A stretch of 64,000 nucleotides of DNA from Tenacibaculum sp. SG-28 (lineage in GTDB: Bacteria > Bacteroidota > Bacteroidia > Flavobacteriales > Flavobacteriaceae): positions 410,892 to 474,891 of the forward strand of contig NZ_MQVY01000001.1 in NCBI RefSeq assembly GCF_002954385.1, given 5' to 3'. The number at the start of each line of letters is the position of its first letter. Position 1 is the first letter of the stretch. A program made the position numbers and the translations under genes. Under the pieces are notes generated by a model. The model made no database searches. It was not told the DNA's origin and worked only from the letters and a program-made list of their open reading frames with translations. Positions 9,054 through 18,465 of this stretch are shown one piece after another.

Positions 9054-10364
9054 ATGAATATACCGCAAAGCAGTTTCCCTAGAGTTGTAATTGTAGGAGG
9101 AGGATTTGCAGGATTGGCAGTCGCTAGGGGCTTAGAAAATGAAAAACTTCAAGTTGTTTTAATAGATAAACATAATTATCATACCTTTCAGCCATTGCTT
9201 TACCAAGTTGCAACTGGCGGTCTTGAACCCGATAGTATTGCCTATCCTTTAAGAAAGAGGTTTAATGGTGTTGCAAATTTTTATTTTCGATTAGCAGCGG
9301 TAACGGAGATTTGTTCCGATAAGGATGAAATCAACACAACGATTGGAACTATAGCGTATGATTATTTGATTTTAGCAACTGGTTCTACTACTAATTTTTT
9401 CGGAAATGCTAATATTGAGAAGTTTTCCATGGAAATGAAATCAGTGCCACAAGCACTTAATATTCGCAGTTTGGTTTTGGAGAATTTTGAAGAAGCTTTA
9501 TTAGAAACCAATGTAGAAAGGCGTCTTGCTCTAATGAATTTTGTTATTGTCGGTGGTGGCCCCACTGGAGTGGAATTAGCAGGAGCTTTAGCGGAGATGA
9601 AAAAAGGTATTTTGCCGAAAGATTATCCGGATCTTGATATACGCCAAATGAAAATTAATATCATCCAAGGTTCTAACGCACTATTAGATGGGATGAGTGG
9701 GGAGGCGTCTGAGAAAGCAGAAAGTTTTCTGCGTGATCTCGGTGTGGATATATGGAAAAGTCTAATCGTTACCAATTACGATGGAGAAACCATAACCACC
9801 AATAAAGATCAAAAATTTTTCGCACAAACCGTGATTTGGGCAGCAGGAGTAAAAGGAGAGACCGTTAATGGCTTAGCCGATGAATGTATTGTTGCAAGAG
9901 CTAATAGAATTCGGGTAGACAGTTTCAATAGAGTGCAAGGGTATACTAATATTTTTGCAATTGGGGATGTTGCTGCTATGGCTACGAAAAAATACAAACA
10001 TGGGCATCCAATGATGGCGCAACCAGCAATTCAACAGGGAAAGTTACTTGCACAAAATATAAAAGCAACGATAGCAAATAAAAAACTTAAGTCATTTACA
10101 TACCACAATAAAGGATCCATGGCTACTATAGGAAGAAACAGAGCTGTTGTTGATTTACCAAATTGGAAATTTCAGGGCGTTTTTGCCTGGTTTGTATGGA
10201 TGTTCGTACATTTGTTTTCGTTAATTGGTTTTAGAAATAGAGCAATTGTGTTTATGAACTGGGTTTATAATTATATTCGTTTTGATAGAGAGACTCGTTT
10301 GATTATTAGACCATATAGAAATAAAAATAAGTATTCTTTTGATAATGAGCGTGACGAGAACTAG
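9054..10364 (+). CDS. ndh: Type II NADH:quinone oxidoreductase (NDH-2)
   Basis: 436 residues with two dinucleotide-binding motifs: GGGFAG at residues 15-20 for FAD and GGGPTG at 167-172 for NADH. IFAIGDVAAM near 300-309 is the second FAD-contacting motif. The C-terminus holds a hydrophobic/amphipathic stretch (FAWFVWMFVHLFSLIGF) expected for peripheral membrane attachment. The enzyme transfers electrons from NADH to quinone without proton pumping, on the cytoplasmic face of the inner membrane. Length is normal. The ATG at 9054 directly precedes the FAD motif. The next gene starts inside its last codons, so the two are probably co-transcribed. Confusion with other pyridine-nucleotide-disulfide oxidoreductases is unlikely given the paired motifs. 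Confidence 0.92.
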   Translation: MNIPQSSFPRVVIVGGGFAGLAVARGLENEKLQVVLIDKHNYHTFQPLLYQVATGGLEPDSIAYPLRKRFNGVANFYFRLAAVTEICSDKDEINTTIGTIAYDYLILATGSTTNFFGNANIEKFSMEMKSVPQALNIRSLVLENFEEALLETNVERRLALMNFVIVGGGPTGVELAGALAEMKKGILPKDYPDLDIRQMKINIIQGSNALLDGMSGEASEKAESFLRDLGVDIWKSLIVTNYDGETITTNKDQKFFAQTVIWAAGVKGETVNGLADECIVARANRIRVDSFNRVQGYTNIFAIGDVAAMATKKYKHGHPMMAQPAIQQGKLLAQNIKATIANKKLKSFTYHNKGSMATIGRNRAVVDLPNWKFQGVFAWFVWMFVHLFSLIGFRNRAIVFMNWVYNYIRFDRETRLIIRPYRNKNKYSFDNERDEN

Positions 10365-10650
10365 TTCGAATGTAAAGTGTGGAAGCTGTGGTGTATTTAC
10401 CGAGAATTCTGATTATTGCAAAAATTGTGGTGCCTTAATTTCGCATAAAAAAATTCAGGAATTGAAGGCAGAAAAAATCAAACAAGAATTTATCGAAGAA
10501 GCCAAATACGAGTTAGAAAACCCTGGTGTTGCTAAACGCTTAATGCAACATCCATTTTTTCTGTACAAAATAATTGGTTGGATCTTACATTCTGTATTTC
10601 TCGTGGTAAGTGCTATTGGTGCTTTTCTTGGGTGGTTCATTGCATGGTAG
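10345..10650 (+). CDS. Small zinc-ribbon membrane protein
   Basis: 101 residues from the ATG at 10345, which overlaps the 3' end of ndh by 20 bases; an in-frame TTG lies two codons earlier. CGSCG and CKNCG at about residues 13-34 make a four-Cys zinc ribbon. A charged helix follows, then one hydrophobic segment (IIGWILHSVFLVVSAIGAF) near the C-terminus. Function unknown. The overlap suggests translational coupling to ndh. Confidence 0.75.
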   Translation: MSVTRTSSNVKCGSCGVFTENSDYCKNCGALISHKKIQELKAEKIKQEFIEEAKYELENPGVAKRLMQHPFFLYKIIGWILHSVFLVVSAIGAFLGWFIAW

Positions 10651-10663
10651 CTGCAGGATAACC

Positions 10664-11014
10664 TTGCCTAATAAAATTCTCACATATTATTTTTATTTTT
10701 CCTCCTGCCTTGGATGTCTCGTTTATGTGTTGAAGCGTGTTTCCATCTCCTTACCAACTTGGGTTCAAAATTATTGTAATGATTTTTTAATTATACCGAT
10801 TGTATTGTATTTATGTTTGCAGACACTTCGATGGAGTAGAGGTAACACTAACTATTCTTTACCCTTGTGGTCTATTGTATATATAGTTTTATTCTTTAGT
10901 TTTTTATTTGAATATTTTTTACCAAAGTTTAAAGAACGTTATACTGCTGACGCTATTGATATTTTGCTTTACATTACAGGAGGATTAATATTTTATCTTT
11001 TACAAAAAAAATAA
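10664..11014 (+). CDS. Small multi-spanning membrane protein, unknown function
   Basis: About 116 residues if translation starts at TTG 10664; the frame is open back to 10610, but that part overlaps the zinc-ribbon gene. Three or four hydrophobic segments, with RWSRGNTNYSLPLW and FEYFLPKFKERYTADAIDI between them. The YFSSCLGC.VYVLKR start and LPKF..RYTAD..DI..Y motif recall a small flavobacterial family sometimes labelled 'magnesium citrate secondary transporter', a name I would not trust for such a short protein. The start codon is uncertain. It shares direction with the upstream genes and ends against a convergent gene. Confidence 0.55.
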   Translation: MPNKILTYYFYFSSCLGCLVYVLKRVSISLPTWVQNYCNDFLIIPIVLYLCLQTLRWSRGNTNYSLPLWSIVYIVLFFSFLFEYFLPKFKERYTADAIDILLYITGGLIFYLLQKK

Positions 11015-11028
11015 AATCACACTAACAC

Positions 11029-11049
11029 TTTATGCAACCTTTGCATAAA
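11029..11049. terminator. Weak hairpin between convergent genes
   Basis: tttatgcaa (11029-11037) and ttgcataaa (11041-11049) pair over nine bases with a 3-base loop, between the stops of the membrane-protein gene (+) and the DUF6428 gene (-). No strong U-run follows on either strand, so function as a terminator is uncertain. Confidence 0.35.
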
Positions 11050-11076
11050 TTGGTATTAATCCTTTTAAAAATTATG

Positions 11077-11553
11077 TTAACAGCATCCACTATTTGGGTC
11101 ACATTCATTTTTACGCTGATTGCCCAATGCGGAAATACGGATTTTAGGTTTTTCTTTAGGTGTGATTCCACATTGTTCTTCAGCTAAACAAGCAGTTGCC
11201 TTATTTCCTAAAGTAAAATTTTTTCCATTAAAACCCAGTTCGTATTTACCGATAGTTTCTCCTTGGTATTCTACCTCAATGTTTACATCTTTAATACCAA
11301 GTGTTTTTTCAGATAGTTCAATAATCTGTAGCAACTTTTCAGGGTGTAAACGATGGTTGTAATCGTTTGCACTCCACAATTGAAAATTCACTACTTCTTC
11401 TTCGCGAATAGTACCTCCACAATCTATAAAGTGTTTATGCACCTTTCCAACTTCTGTTACATGAAAATGTTTTGGAACAAGTTCTCCGTTTGGCAATTCA
11501 AAGGCGATTGTACTTAATTTTTTTAAATGATTTTTTATTTCTGATACTTTCAT
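11077..11553 (-). CDS. DUF6428 family protein with Cys-rich C-terminus
   Basis: 158 residues from the ATG at 11553 (MKVSEIKNHLKKLSTIAFELPNG); a TTG lies five codons upstream. The opening, HFHVTEVGKVHKHFIDCGG, NFQLWSANDYNHRLHPEKLL and the terminal ECDPNSGCC fit a Bacteroidota family known as DUF6428, which often sits near arsenate-resistance genes. Here the only arsenic-like gene is about 33 kb away (the phosphatase at 44377). His and Cys residues suggest a metal or metalloid ligand role, but this is inference. It is a single gene, convergent with the membrane-protein gene. Cysteines at DCGG, ATACLAEEQCG and the C-terminus are notable. Confidence 0.75.
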   Translation of the reverse strand: MKVSEIKNHLKKLSTIAFELPNGELVPKHFHVTEVGKVHKHFIDCGGTIREEEVVNFQLWSANDYNHRLHPEKLLQIIELSEKTLGIKDVNIEVEYQGETIGKYELGFNGKNFTLGNKATACLAEEQCGITPKEKPKIRISALGNQRKNECDPNSGCC

Positions 11554-12165
11554 GATTTGTTTTATCAAGCGCTAAGTAGATAATTTAATGGACCAACGAT
11601 TTGTTAAACATGTTGGTTTTGTAATACTTTAAATTTGTGTTAACTGTTGGACTATTAATTTTAACATCAAAGGTACGAAACATGTTTTATTTTTTATTAA
11701 TGAAGGAAAAGTACAATAAACCTCGGGTTTTCCTGCTGTTAAATATATGTTTGACTTGTTGTCATCTATTTTTTGATGTAGGGATATTTGCTTTTGTACT
11801 AGTATACTTTTATATGCTTAACCAGTGTAAACAAATGATTTTATAGGTGTTAAATATTCCCATTTGGCAATTCTTTCATATTGTACAAAAACTTACGCGA
11901 TTTGTGTAATTTGATGTAGTGCTATGTGATAGAAGAAATATTTTGTAAATCTATTCTAATTTTGAGTTTTACATCAAGGTATTTCCTGTTTTTTCTTGCT
12001 GAAATATATGGATATTTTTAATTGTGTATAATTTATTGTAAATTGTTTGAGCTATATAAAAATAAATCTATGTTTTTAGAGCTGTCATTACTTTAATTTA
12101 GTGACATAAAATTTTTCCCCTGTAATATTCAATTAAGGTTACCTAGAATTTAATAGGTATTTATT
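11554..12165. other. 612-base AT-rich intergenic region
   Basis: No convincing gene. A 69-codon plus frame at 11637-11846 is hydrophobic, has no family look and no clear start signal. It may include promoters for both flanking genes: minus-strand TACCTTTG at 11675-11668 fits the -7 element but has no matched TTG at proper spacing. The stretch before tolC is long, yet no regulator gene is present in it. Confidence 0.6.
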
Positions 12166-13559
12166 ATGGTTTTAAGATTACGCTTACTATGTTTCTTTTT
12201 TTGTGGTGTATTACAAGCACAAATCAATGTACATCCTGTGGTTAAAAGTGGAATTGATAGTGCAATTGTACGTAATAAGATTTTAAAAAATAAAAAGTTA
12301 GATACAGATATTGACAAACTTAAAAAAGAAAGTGTCGCAAATTTATACCTGCCTAAAGTGGAACTTGAGGCTGCATACGGTTATATGCAAGGCGTTATTA
12401 ATTTAGATTTACCAACGGAAGTTATTCCATTACCACCACCATTGAATCCAATTACTTTGTTTGATGGTTTTGGTTCTTTTGATTTTAATTCTCAGTTTTA
12501 CAATGCTTCCTTAATGGCCAAATCTGTGATTTTTTCAGGGTTTCAAATTCCGAATTCAGTACGTGCACTCGAAAAAAAATAGAGGGAAATCAATTTTTAA
12601 TTAATGTTGACGAAGAACAAATTATCCAAGAAGTAATTACGAGTTTTGACCAATTAATGCTTTTAAAGCAAGCTGAAATACTTATTGCTAATAGCAGAAA
12701 ACGTCTAGATAAAGAACAATTACGCGTTCAAAAAGCAATACAATTAGGTCTGGGAGTCCCTTACGATAGAGATAAAATAGTGTTGGCGAAATTAGAATTG
12801 CAATCTAAAAATATAGAAGTAAAAGGCAAACAAGAAGTGCTTAAAAGTAAGATTGCTTTGTTAACTGGTTTCTCTTTAGAGGTGATAGAATCTATCTCGT
12901 TTATTCCGGAGCCTGCAATTTCATTACGGGAAGACTACACTGTTCAAAATAAAAATGAGCTAAAAGCTTTACAATCATTTAACGAAGCTCAAGAGTACTT
13001 AATTAAAAAAGAAAAAGGTTCCTATTTTCCAAAAGTTGGAGTTTCCATAGGTCTCACTTATGTCGGATTATTTGGCTCGCAGATTGAAACAGAAGTATTG
13101 CCGGTGCTCGATGAAAAACTCTCCTTAGATATTGATAATCTTGGTTTACAGCCAATATTTACTGCAGGTATTGGTTTGCAATGGGGTATTTTTGATGGTT
13201 TGGAACGGAGTCATAAAATTAAAATAGCAAAAATTGAAAAGGCACAACTGGAAAATAAATTATCGGATGCTGAAGAGAAATTAGACCTACTTCTTACCAA
13301 TGCCCAACATCAATATACTGCTGAGGTTGCTAAGTTAGAAGTGGCGTATCAACAAGAACATGTGGCAAAAAATAACTTAGTAAAAGCGCAAAAACAATAC
13401 GCTTTAGGTTTGATCAGTGTTACCGAACGATTGGCGTCTGAAAACGATTATGTTAAAGCAAAATTACATACTGTTGAATCTCTGGTAAATCAAAGAACCT
13501 CTGCAGTTAAATTATATATAGCTTCTGGAGCTTTACAACAAAATATACGAGTAAAATGA
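12166..13559 (+). pseudogene. TolC family outer-membrane efflux protein (frameshifted)
   Basis: Two frames, 12166-12582 and about 12579-13559, join at eight A at 12572-12579. Adding one A gives a 464-residue protein reading RALEKKIEGNQFLINVDEEQ across the join. Features: signal peptide ending FCGVLQAQ, then long helices with the TolC-like repeats SKIALLTGF and KYLGL-type KQYALGLISVTERLASENDY near the C-terminus. Such proteins form the outer-membrane channel of tripartite exporters. The stop overlaps the start of the hlyD-like gene (ATGA), so the operon is intact apart from the missing base. An assembly error is likelier than a real mutation because the reading frame after it is unspoiled. Confidence 0.85.
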
Positions 13560-14511
13560 CTAAGAAAATACCTTTACTATTCCTGTTAGTTTTGATGCTT
13601 ATAACAGGCTGTTCCGATACCACCAATAATGTTTTCCAGGGTAAAACAGAACGCGAATCTTTGAGTGTGGCTGGCAAAGTTCCCGGTAGAATTTTAAAAA
13701 TATTTTTAAAGAAGGGGATCAAGTTCAACAAGGAGATACGCTTGCTATCTTGGAAATTCCTGAAGTAGATGCAAAAAAAGTACAAGTGGAAGGAATGGTA
13801 TCTACTGCGGATGCACAATATCAAATGGCCTTAAAAGGAGCTACTGATGCTCAAATTACCCAATTAACGGCAAAGCTAAATGCAGTAAAAGAACAGTATG
13901 ATTTTGCAACAAAATCAGTTAAACGTTTGCAGGGGATGTTACAGGATTCTTTAATCCCTCAACAAAAATATGATGAAGTCTACACAAAATACCAAGGAGC
14001 TTTGGCACAATATCTAGCTACTAAATCAGCATTAAACGATGCCAAGTCTGGCGCAAGACAGGAACAAAAAAATATGGCGCTAGGGCAGAAAGAATCTGCA
14101 TTAGGAGCACTTCAAGAAGTAAATACAGCTGCACATGAACGTTTTATCATTGCGCCCAAAAACATGCTTTTAGAAACGATTTCTTTGCAAGAGGGAGAGT
14201 TAGCCCTACCCGGATATCCGTTGTTCTCTGGGTTTTTGAATCACAGCATCCATTTCCGATTTACACTTCCTGAGGAAGAACTCGGACGAATAGAAAAAGG
14301 ACAAGACATTACCGTAACAGTGCATTACAACAATCAAAAAATTGCAGCAAAAGTACAAACCATAAAGGCTTTATCTAGTTATGCCGATATTGCCACTGCC
14401 TATCCAGATTATGAAATGCAACAAGCACTTTTTGAGGTGAAAATTATACCAAATAATATCGAAGATACTTTTTCTATTATTACCAATACCACAGTAACTA
14501 TTCCAAAATAA
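13556..14511 (+). pseudogene. HlyD/MFP family periplasmic adaptor lipoprotein (frameshifted)
   Basis: The first frame starts at 13556 with a lipoprotein signal (LLVLMLITGC) and VAGKVPGRILKIF. The second frame continues KEGDQVQQGDTLAILEIPEV, the biotinyl-lipoyl-like half-motif. The join is at five T at 13703-13707; one more T restores a 318-residue protein. Downstream are a coiled-coil hairpin (about 60-130) with QYDFATKSVKRLQGML, and beta-barrel and membrane-proximal domains. It is the adaptor between inner-membrane exporter and TolC channel. Start overlaps the tolC-like stop; the permease follows 1 base after its stop. Shorter than many adaptors but similar in plan to YbhG/YhiI types that pair with ABC-2 permeases. 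Confidence 0.85.
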
Positions 14512-14512
14512 G

Positions 14513-15682
14513 ATGAGAGTATTTCTAAATTTATTGAAAAGAGAATTCTCTTTGTTTTGGAAAAATAAAGTTTTAGTTGTTTTGTTTCTGGGTGCTCCAA
14601 TGTTTTATGGAATATTATTAGGTTACGTTTATAGTAAAGGAAAAGTAACAGATTTACCCATCGTTGTGGTAGATCAAGATAATAGTGCCTTGAGTAAAAA
14701 GATAATTGATATGTTAAAGGACAATGAAGTGGTTTCTGTTGCCAAAATAATGCCAGACAAATTCTACTTATCGCAGAGTATGATAGCTGAAAATGCTGCA
14801 TGTGCCATTATAATTTCAGAGAATTTTGAGCAAGGAGTTTACAGTAAAAAATATCCGGAAGTAACCACAATTGTCAATACCTCAAATGTGCTAACTGCTA
14901 ATTATGCCTCTTCGGCTATCAATAAAGTCTTAAGTACCTTAAAGGCTGGAATAGCTATTGAAGCATTAACAAAACAAGGCATGCCAAGAACTATAGCAAT
15001 GCAGCAATACGAACCATATAAAATGACTTTTATTAAGAAGAACAACAGAGGGAGTAATTACATGTATTTTTTATGGCCAGGTGTTTTAGGAACTGTATTA
15101 CAACAAGTTTTATTTTTAGGTTTAGCGCTTTCCTTTTCTGCGGAGTATGAAAATAATACGTTTGGAGAACTCCTTGAGAAGAGTAGCTCTGCATTTATTT
15201 TACTAAGTTCTAAAATTTTTCCTTACTTGCTTATGAGTATTGGAGTTTGGATTTGTTATATAATATTTGCTTTCTGGTTTCGTATGCCCTTGCATTTAAA
15301 TATTTTCAACTTAACGCTAGTAACTGGTCTTTTTGTGTTATCTGCAAGTTGTATTGGTGTTTTAGTAAGCGTAATTTTACCAACACAATTGAAAGCGACA
15401 GAAGTTTTGATGGTAATTGCAACTCCGAGTTTTATTTTGAGCGGATTTACTTGGCCCTTGAGTCAGATGCCTGTTTTTATTCAGGTAATTGCTAACCTAA
15501 TACCAACCACACATTACCTGCATATTGTAAAAGTTTTGATTGTTGAAAATGGGACATTATCGCAAGTAGCTACCTCTATTTATGCTTTACTAGCCATAGG
15601 TATGGTGTGCGGAATTCTGGCTTATCTAATCCTTTCAAAAAGGATTAAGAAATTTAAAGTTGCAAAGAGTGGTATTGTATAG
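14513..15682 (+). CDS. ABC-2 type transporter permease (YhhJ/YbhR-like)
   Basis: 389 residues. One N-terminal membrane helix (about 18-38), a periplasmic domain of about 140 residues (LPIVVVDQDNSALSKKIIDM), then five C-terminal helices with FTWPLSQMPVFIQVIANLIP and TTHYLHIVKVLIV, which are characteristic of ABC-2 permeases. It follows the hlyD-like gene by one base, giving a TolC-adaptor-permease exporter. No ATP-binding subunit and no second permease is encoded next to it: 518 bases without a gene follow. The ATPase must come from elsewhere, unless this is a partial operon. The substrate cannot be deduced. Confidence 0.88.
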   Translation: MRVFLNLLKREFSLFWKNKVLVVLFLGAPMFYGILLGYVYSKGKVTDLPIVVVDQDNSALSKKIIDMLKDNEVVSVAKIMPDKFYLSQSMIAENAACAIIISENFEQGVYSKKYPEVTTIVNTSNVLTANYASSAINKVLSTLKAGIAIEALTKQGMPRTIAMQQYEPYKMTFIKKNNRGSNYMYFLWPGVLGTVLQQVLFLGLALSFSAEYENNTFGELLEKSSSAFILLSSKIFPYLLMSIGVWICYIIFAFWFRMPLHLNIFNLTLVTGLFVLSASCIGVLVSVILPTQLKATEVLMVIATPSFILSGFTWPLSQMPVFIQVIANLIPTTHYLHIVKVLIVENGTLSQVATSIYALLAIGMVCGILAYLILSKRIKKFKVAKSGIV

Positions 15683-16200
15683 CATGCAATGCATATAGTT
15701 GTCTTTTTTTAGGGTAATTTTTGCTTTGCGTATTCTCAATCGTATCTTATTTTGTAGTGATTCAATTTTTGTAAATAAGATAACCTAAAGGAATATCGCT
15801 AACGTGTCTGTTTTTAGTTTGTACTAACCGAGTAATTTCCTAAATAAAACACCAAGGTTTTATTGTTACCTACACAATAAAGACTTAAAATATTCTACAA
15901 ATTTTCGTTTCTAAATTAATACGTAATATCATTTTCAAATGTGCATCAATCGGAGTAAAATAGCCATTTTGTATCTTGTTATTTTTGTATAGAAGATCCT
16001 AAGGGTATTGCATCCTAAACTATTTTCTTGTATCGCTTTACAGAGGATGTTTAATTTCTTACTATTGTAACTAGATTTAAGAATTAATAATACCGTCTGT
16101 ACCATAGGTAATACCTAGTAATAAATTGCTAATACATCGTTAAAATCAATCTACAAACGCATTTATTTTCTTATTTTTATACATCGAATGTAATATTTCT
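15683..16200. other. 518-base non-coding region
   Basis: No frame with family character. A hairpin at 15843-15864 (aataaaac / gttttatt, 6-base loop) may be a weak terminator after the exporter operon, though no strong U-run follows. Otherwise AT-rich, presumably holding the promoter of the PPK2 gene. Confidence 0.5.
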
Positions 16201-17054
16201 ATGAAAGTAAACGATTATAAGATTTCTTCTGTTATAAAATTAGCGAATTTAGAGACAAAGCAAGAAATTCAGAGTTCCAAAGGAAAGCTTAAAAAATTAA
16301 GAAAAAAAATTAGCGAACTTCAAGATGCTATGTATGCAGAGGGTAAGTATAGTATTTTAATTTGTTTGCAAGGTATGGATACATCTGGGAAAGATAGCTT
16401 AATTCGAGAGGTGTTTAAAGATGTTAATGCCAGAGGCGTTGAGGTGCATAGTTTTAAGGTTCCAACAGCGCTTGAACAAAAGCATGATTTTTTATGGCGG
16501 CATTACCTAGCACTTCCGTCCAAAGGAAAAATTGGAGTATTTAATAGAACCCATTATGAAAATGTTTTGGTAACCAGAGTACATCCAGAATATATTTTTG
16601 CTGAAAATATACCCAATATTAAAAGCCTAGAAGATATCGATGATGCATTTTACCACAGTAGAATGGAAAGTATTTTAAATTTTGAAAAACACTTACACGA
16701 TAATGGCACTATCGTTTTAAAGTTTTTTTACATCTTTCAAAGGAAGAACAAAAAAATAGATTGTTGCGAAGATTGAACATCCCAGAGAAAAACTGGAAAT
16801 TTTCCGAGGGAGACTTGAAAGAAAGAAAATTGTGGGATACCTATCAAATGTGTTATGAGGATGTACTAAATAGAACTTCTAAAGAATTTGCTCCGTGGTT
16901 TGTCATTCCAGCAGATGATAAACCAACAGCACGTTATTTAGTTGCAAAAATATTATTAGAAGCAATGGAAAAGTGTAATTTTGAAGCACCTAAATTATCC
17001 GATGCTATTTTTAATAAAATCGATGATTTTAAACAGGAATTAAATAAAGAATAA
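16201..17054 (+). pseudogene. PPK2 family polyphosphate kinase, class III-like (frameshifted)
   Basis: Frames 16201-16776 and about 16728-17054 join at seven T at 16723-16729. One added T gives 284 residues reading VLKFFLHLSKEEQKNRLL. Walker A LQGMDTSGKDS near residue 57 and the FNRTHYENVLVTRVHPE motif (Arg and Tyr lid residues) mark the PPK2 family, of the single-domain kind that uses polyphosphate to phosphorylate nucleotides. The GMD-SGKDS form resembles class III enzymes, which accept AMP and ADP. That subclass is an inference. A second and third PPK2 lie at 42.7-44.3 kb. Before the join the protein matches the family closely and so does the part after it. Confidence 0.85.
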
Positions 17055-17118
17055 AAGGTAGGTGCTGTAACAAAAGATAATTTTAGTGCTATTTGAAGCC
17101 CCTACAAAATGTATATAC

Positions 17119-17946
17119 ATGGAATTAAATTTAACAAGACCAATAATATTTTTTGATTTAGAAACAACTGGAATCAATATTGCTAAAGATCGAGTAGTTG
17201 AAATATCTATCTTAAAAATTTACCCCAACGGAAATAAAGAAAGTAAAACATGGTTAGTAAATCCCGAAATGGAAATTCCTGCAGAATCAACTGCAGTTCA
17301 TGGTATAACCAATGAAAAAGTTGTTACTGAACCGACGTTTAAAGAATTAGCGCCGCAAATTAATGCGATGATTTTAGATTCGGATCTTGCAGGTTTCAAT
17401 TCTAATCGTTTTGACATACCGCTTCTAGCGGAAGAGCTTTTACGAGCCGATATAGATTTTAGTATGGAGGGAAGAAAGGCGATTGATGTGCAAGTAATTT
17501 TTCATAAAAAAGAACAACGTACCCTAAGTGCAGGGTATAAGTTCTATTGTGGAAAAGATTTGACAGATGCACATTCCGCTGAGGCAGATACCATCGCAAC
17601 GTATGAGATTTTAAAAGCGCAGCTAGATGCTTATGATGATTTAGAAAACTCCGTTGACAAATTAAGTGAGTTTTCAGCACATACGCTAAGAGCAGATTTT
17701 GCTGGTTTTATTTTATTTGATGACAATGGCAAAGAGATCTTTTCTTTCGGAAAATACAAAGGAAGGTTAGTCGAGGAAGTCTTAAAAGAAAATCCTGGTT
17801 ATAATTCTTGGATGCAAAACGCCGACTTTCCACTATACACCAAAAAAGTGTTGCGAGAGATAAAAGCAAGAATGACAAAACCCACTAAAGTTATGTCGGA
17901 CAGTGAAAAGTTGCAAGCTCTTCAAGATAAGTTTAACACAAAATAA
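17119..17946 (+). CDS. DnaQ-like 3'-5' exonuclease (DEDD)
   Basis: 275 residues from the ATG at 17119; a GTG 11 codons upstream is less likely. Exonuclease motifs: FFDLETTG with D13 and E15, D99 in NSNRFDIPLL, and H152/D157 in DAHSAEADT, i.e. the DEDDh pattern of DnaQ/epsilon proofreading and RNase T-type nucleases. A C-terminal extension after residue 200 (FGKYKGRLVEEVLKENPGYNSW) resembles the small domain of other Bacteroidota exonucleases. It could act in DNA repair or RNA trimming; the family does not reveal substrate. It sits between ppk2 and a 161-residue unknown gene, all on the plus strand, with only 10 bases to the latter. Confidence 0.88.
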   Translation: MELNLTRPIIFFDLETTGINIAKDRVVEISILKIYPNGNKESKTWLVNPEMEIPAESTAVHGITNEKVVTEPTFKELAPQINAMILDSDLAGFNSNRFDIPLLAEELLRADIDFSMEGRKAIDVQVIFHKKEQRTLSAGYKFYCGKDLTDAHSAEADTIATYEILKAQLDAYDDLENSVDKLSEFSAHTLRADFAGFILFDDNGKEIFSFGKYKGRLVEEVLKENPGYNSWMQNADFPLYTKKVLREIKARMTKPTKVMSDSEKLQALQDKFNTK

Positions 17947-17956
17947 GACGAGAAAA

Positions 17957-18442
17957 ATGTATACAACGTATGATAATTTACCTAAAGATGCTAGAATTTG
18001 GGTGTATCAGGCAGATAGGAGTTTTACCAATGAAGAAGTGGCGGTAATAAATGCAAAAGCTAAAACATTTATCGAAAACTGGACGCGTCATGGAGATGAC
18101 TTGAAAGGTTCATTTCTCCTTAAATATAACCAGTTTTTGATCTTGGCGATTGACCAAAGTTTTAACACAGCATCCGGCTGTTCTATTGATGCCTCTGTTC
18201 GTTTTGTGAAGGACTTAGAAACCGAATTGTCTGTCGACTTAATGGATAAAATGAATATTTCGTTTAAAGATGGTGCAAACATAAATGTTATTACATTGGC
18301 TGATTTTCAAGCTTACGCAAAACAAAAAAAAATACATGCAGATACCATTGTTTTTAATAACATGGTAGCAACCAAAGAAGGATTAGAACACAACTGGGAA
18401 GTTCCTGCATCTGCTAGTTGGCACAAACGATTTTTGGGGTAG
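17957..18442 (+). CDS. Conserved Bacteroidota protein of unknown function
   Basis: 161 residues from ATG 17957, beginning MYTTYDNLPKDARIWVYQAD, 10 bases after the exonuclease stop. No signal peptide or membrane helix. Homologues in the group are sometimes called 'ABC transporter ATPase', but no Walker A motif is present here, so that label would be wrong. Alternating strands and helices, with KGSFLLKYNQFLILAID and CSIDASVRFVKDLE. The proximity to the exonuclease and the GH3 gene (23 bases on) gives no clear role. Confidence 0.7.
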   Translation: MYTTYDNLPKDARIWVYQADRSFTNEEVAVINAKAKTFIENWTRHGDDLKGSFLLKYNQFLILAIDQSFNTASGCSIDASVRFVKDLETELSVDLMDKMNISFKDGANINVITLADFQAYAKQKKIHADTIVFNNMVATKEGLEHNWEVPASASWHKRFLG

Positions 18443-18465
18443 ATAAAAATTTGTAAAAATTAAAT

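Noticed and set aside
11637..11846. 69-codon hydrophobic frame in the 612-base gap
   Set aside because: Poor start, no recognisable family features and AT-rich composition; most likely chance.
15843..15864. Hairpin aataaaac/gttttatt as a certain terminator
   Set aside because: Stem is AT-rich and no U-run follows; kept only as a possibility in the gap entry.
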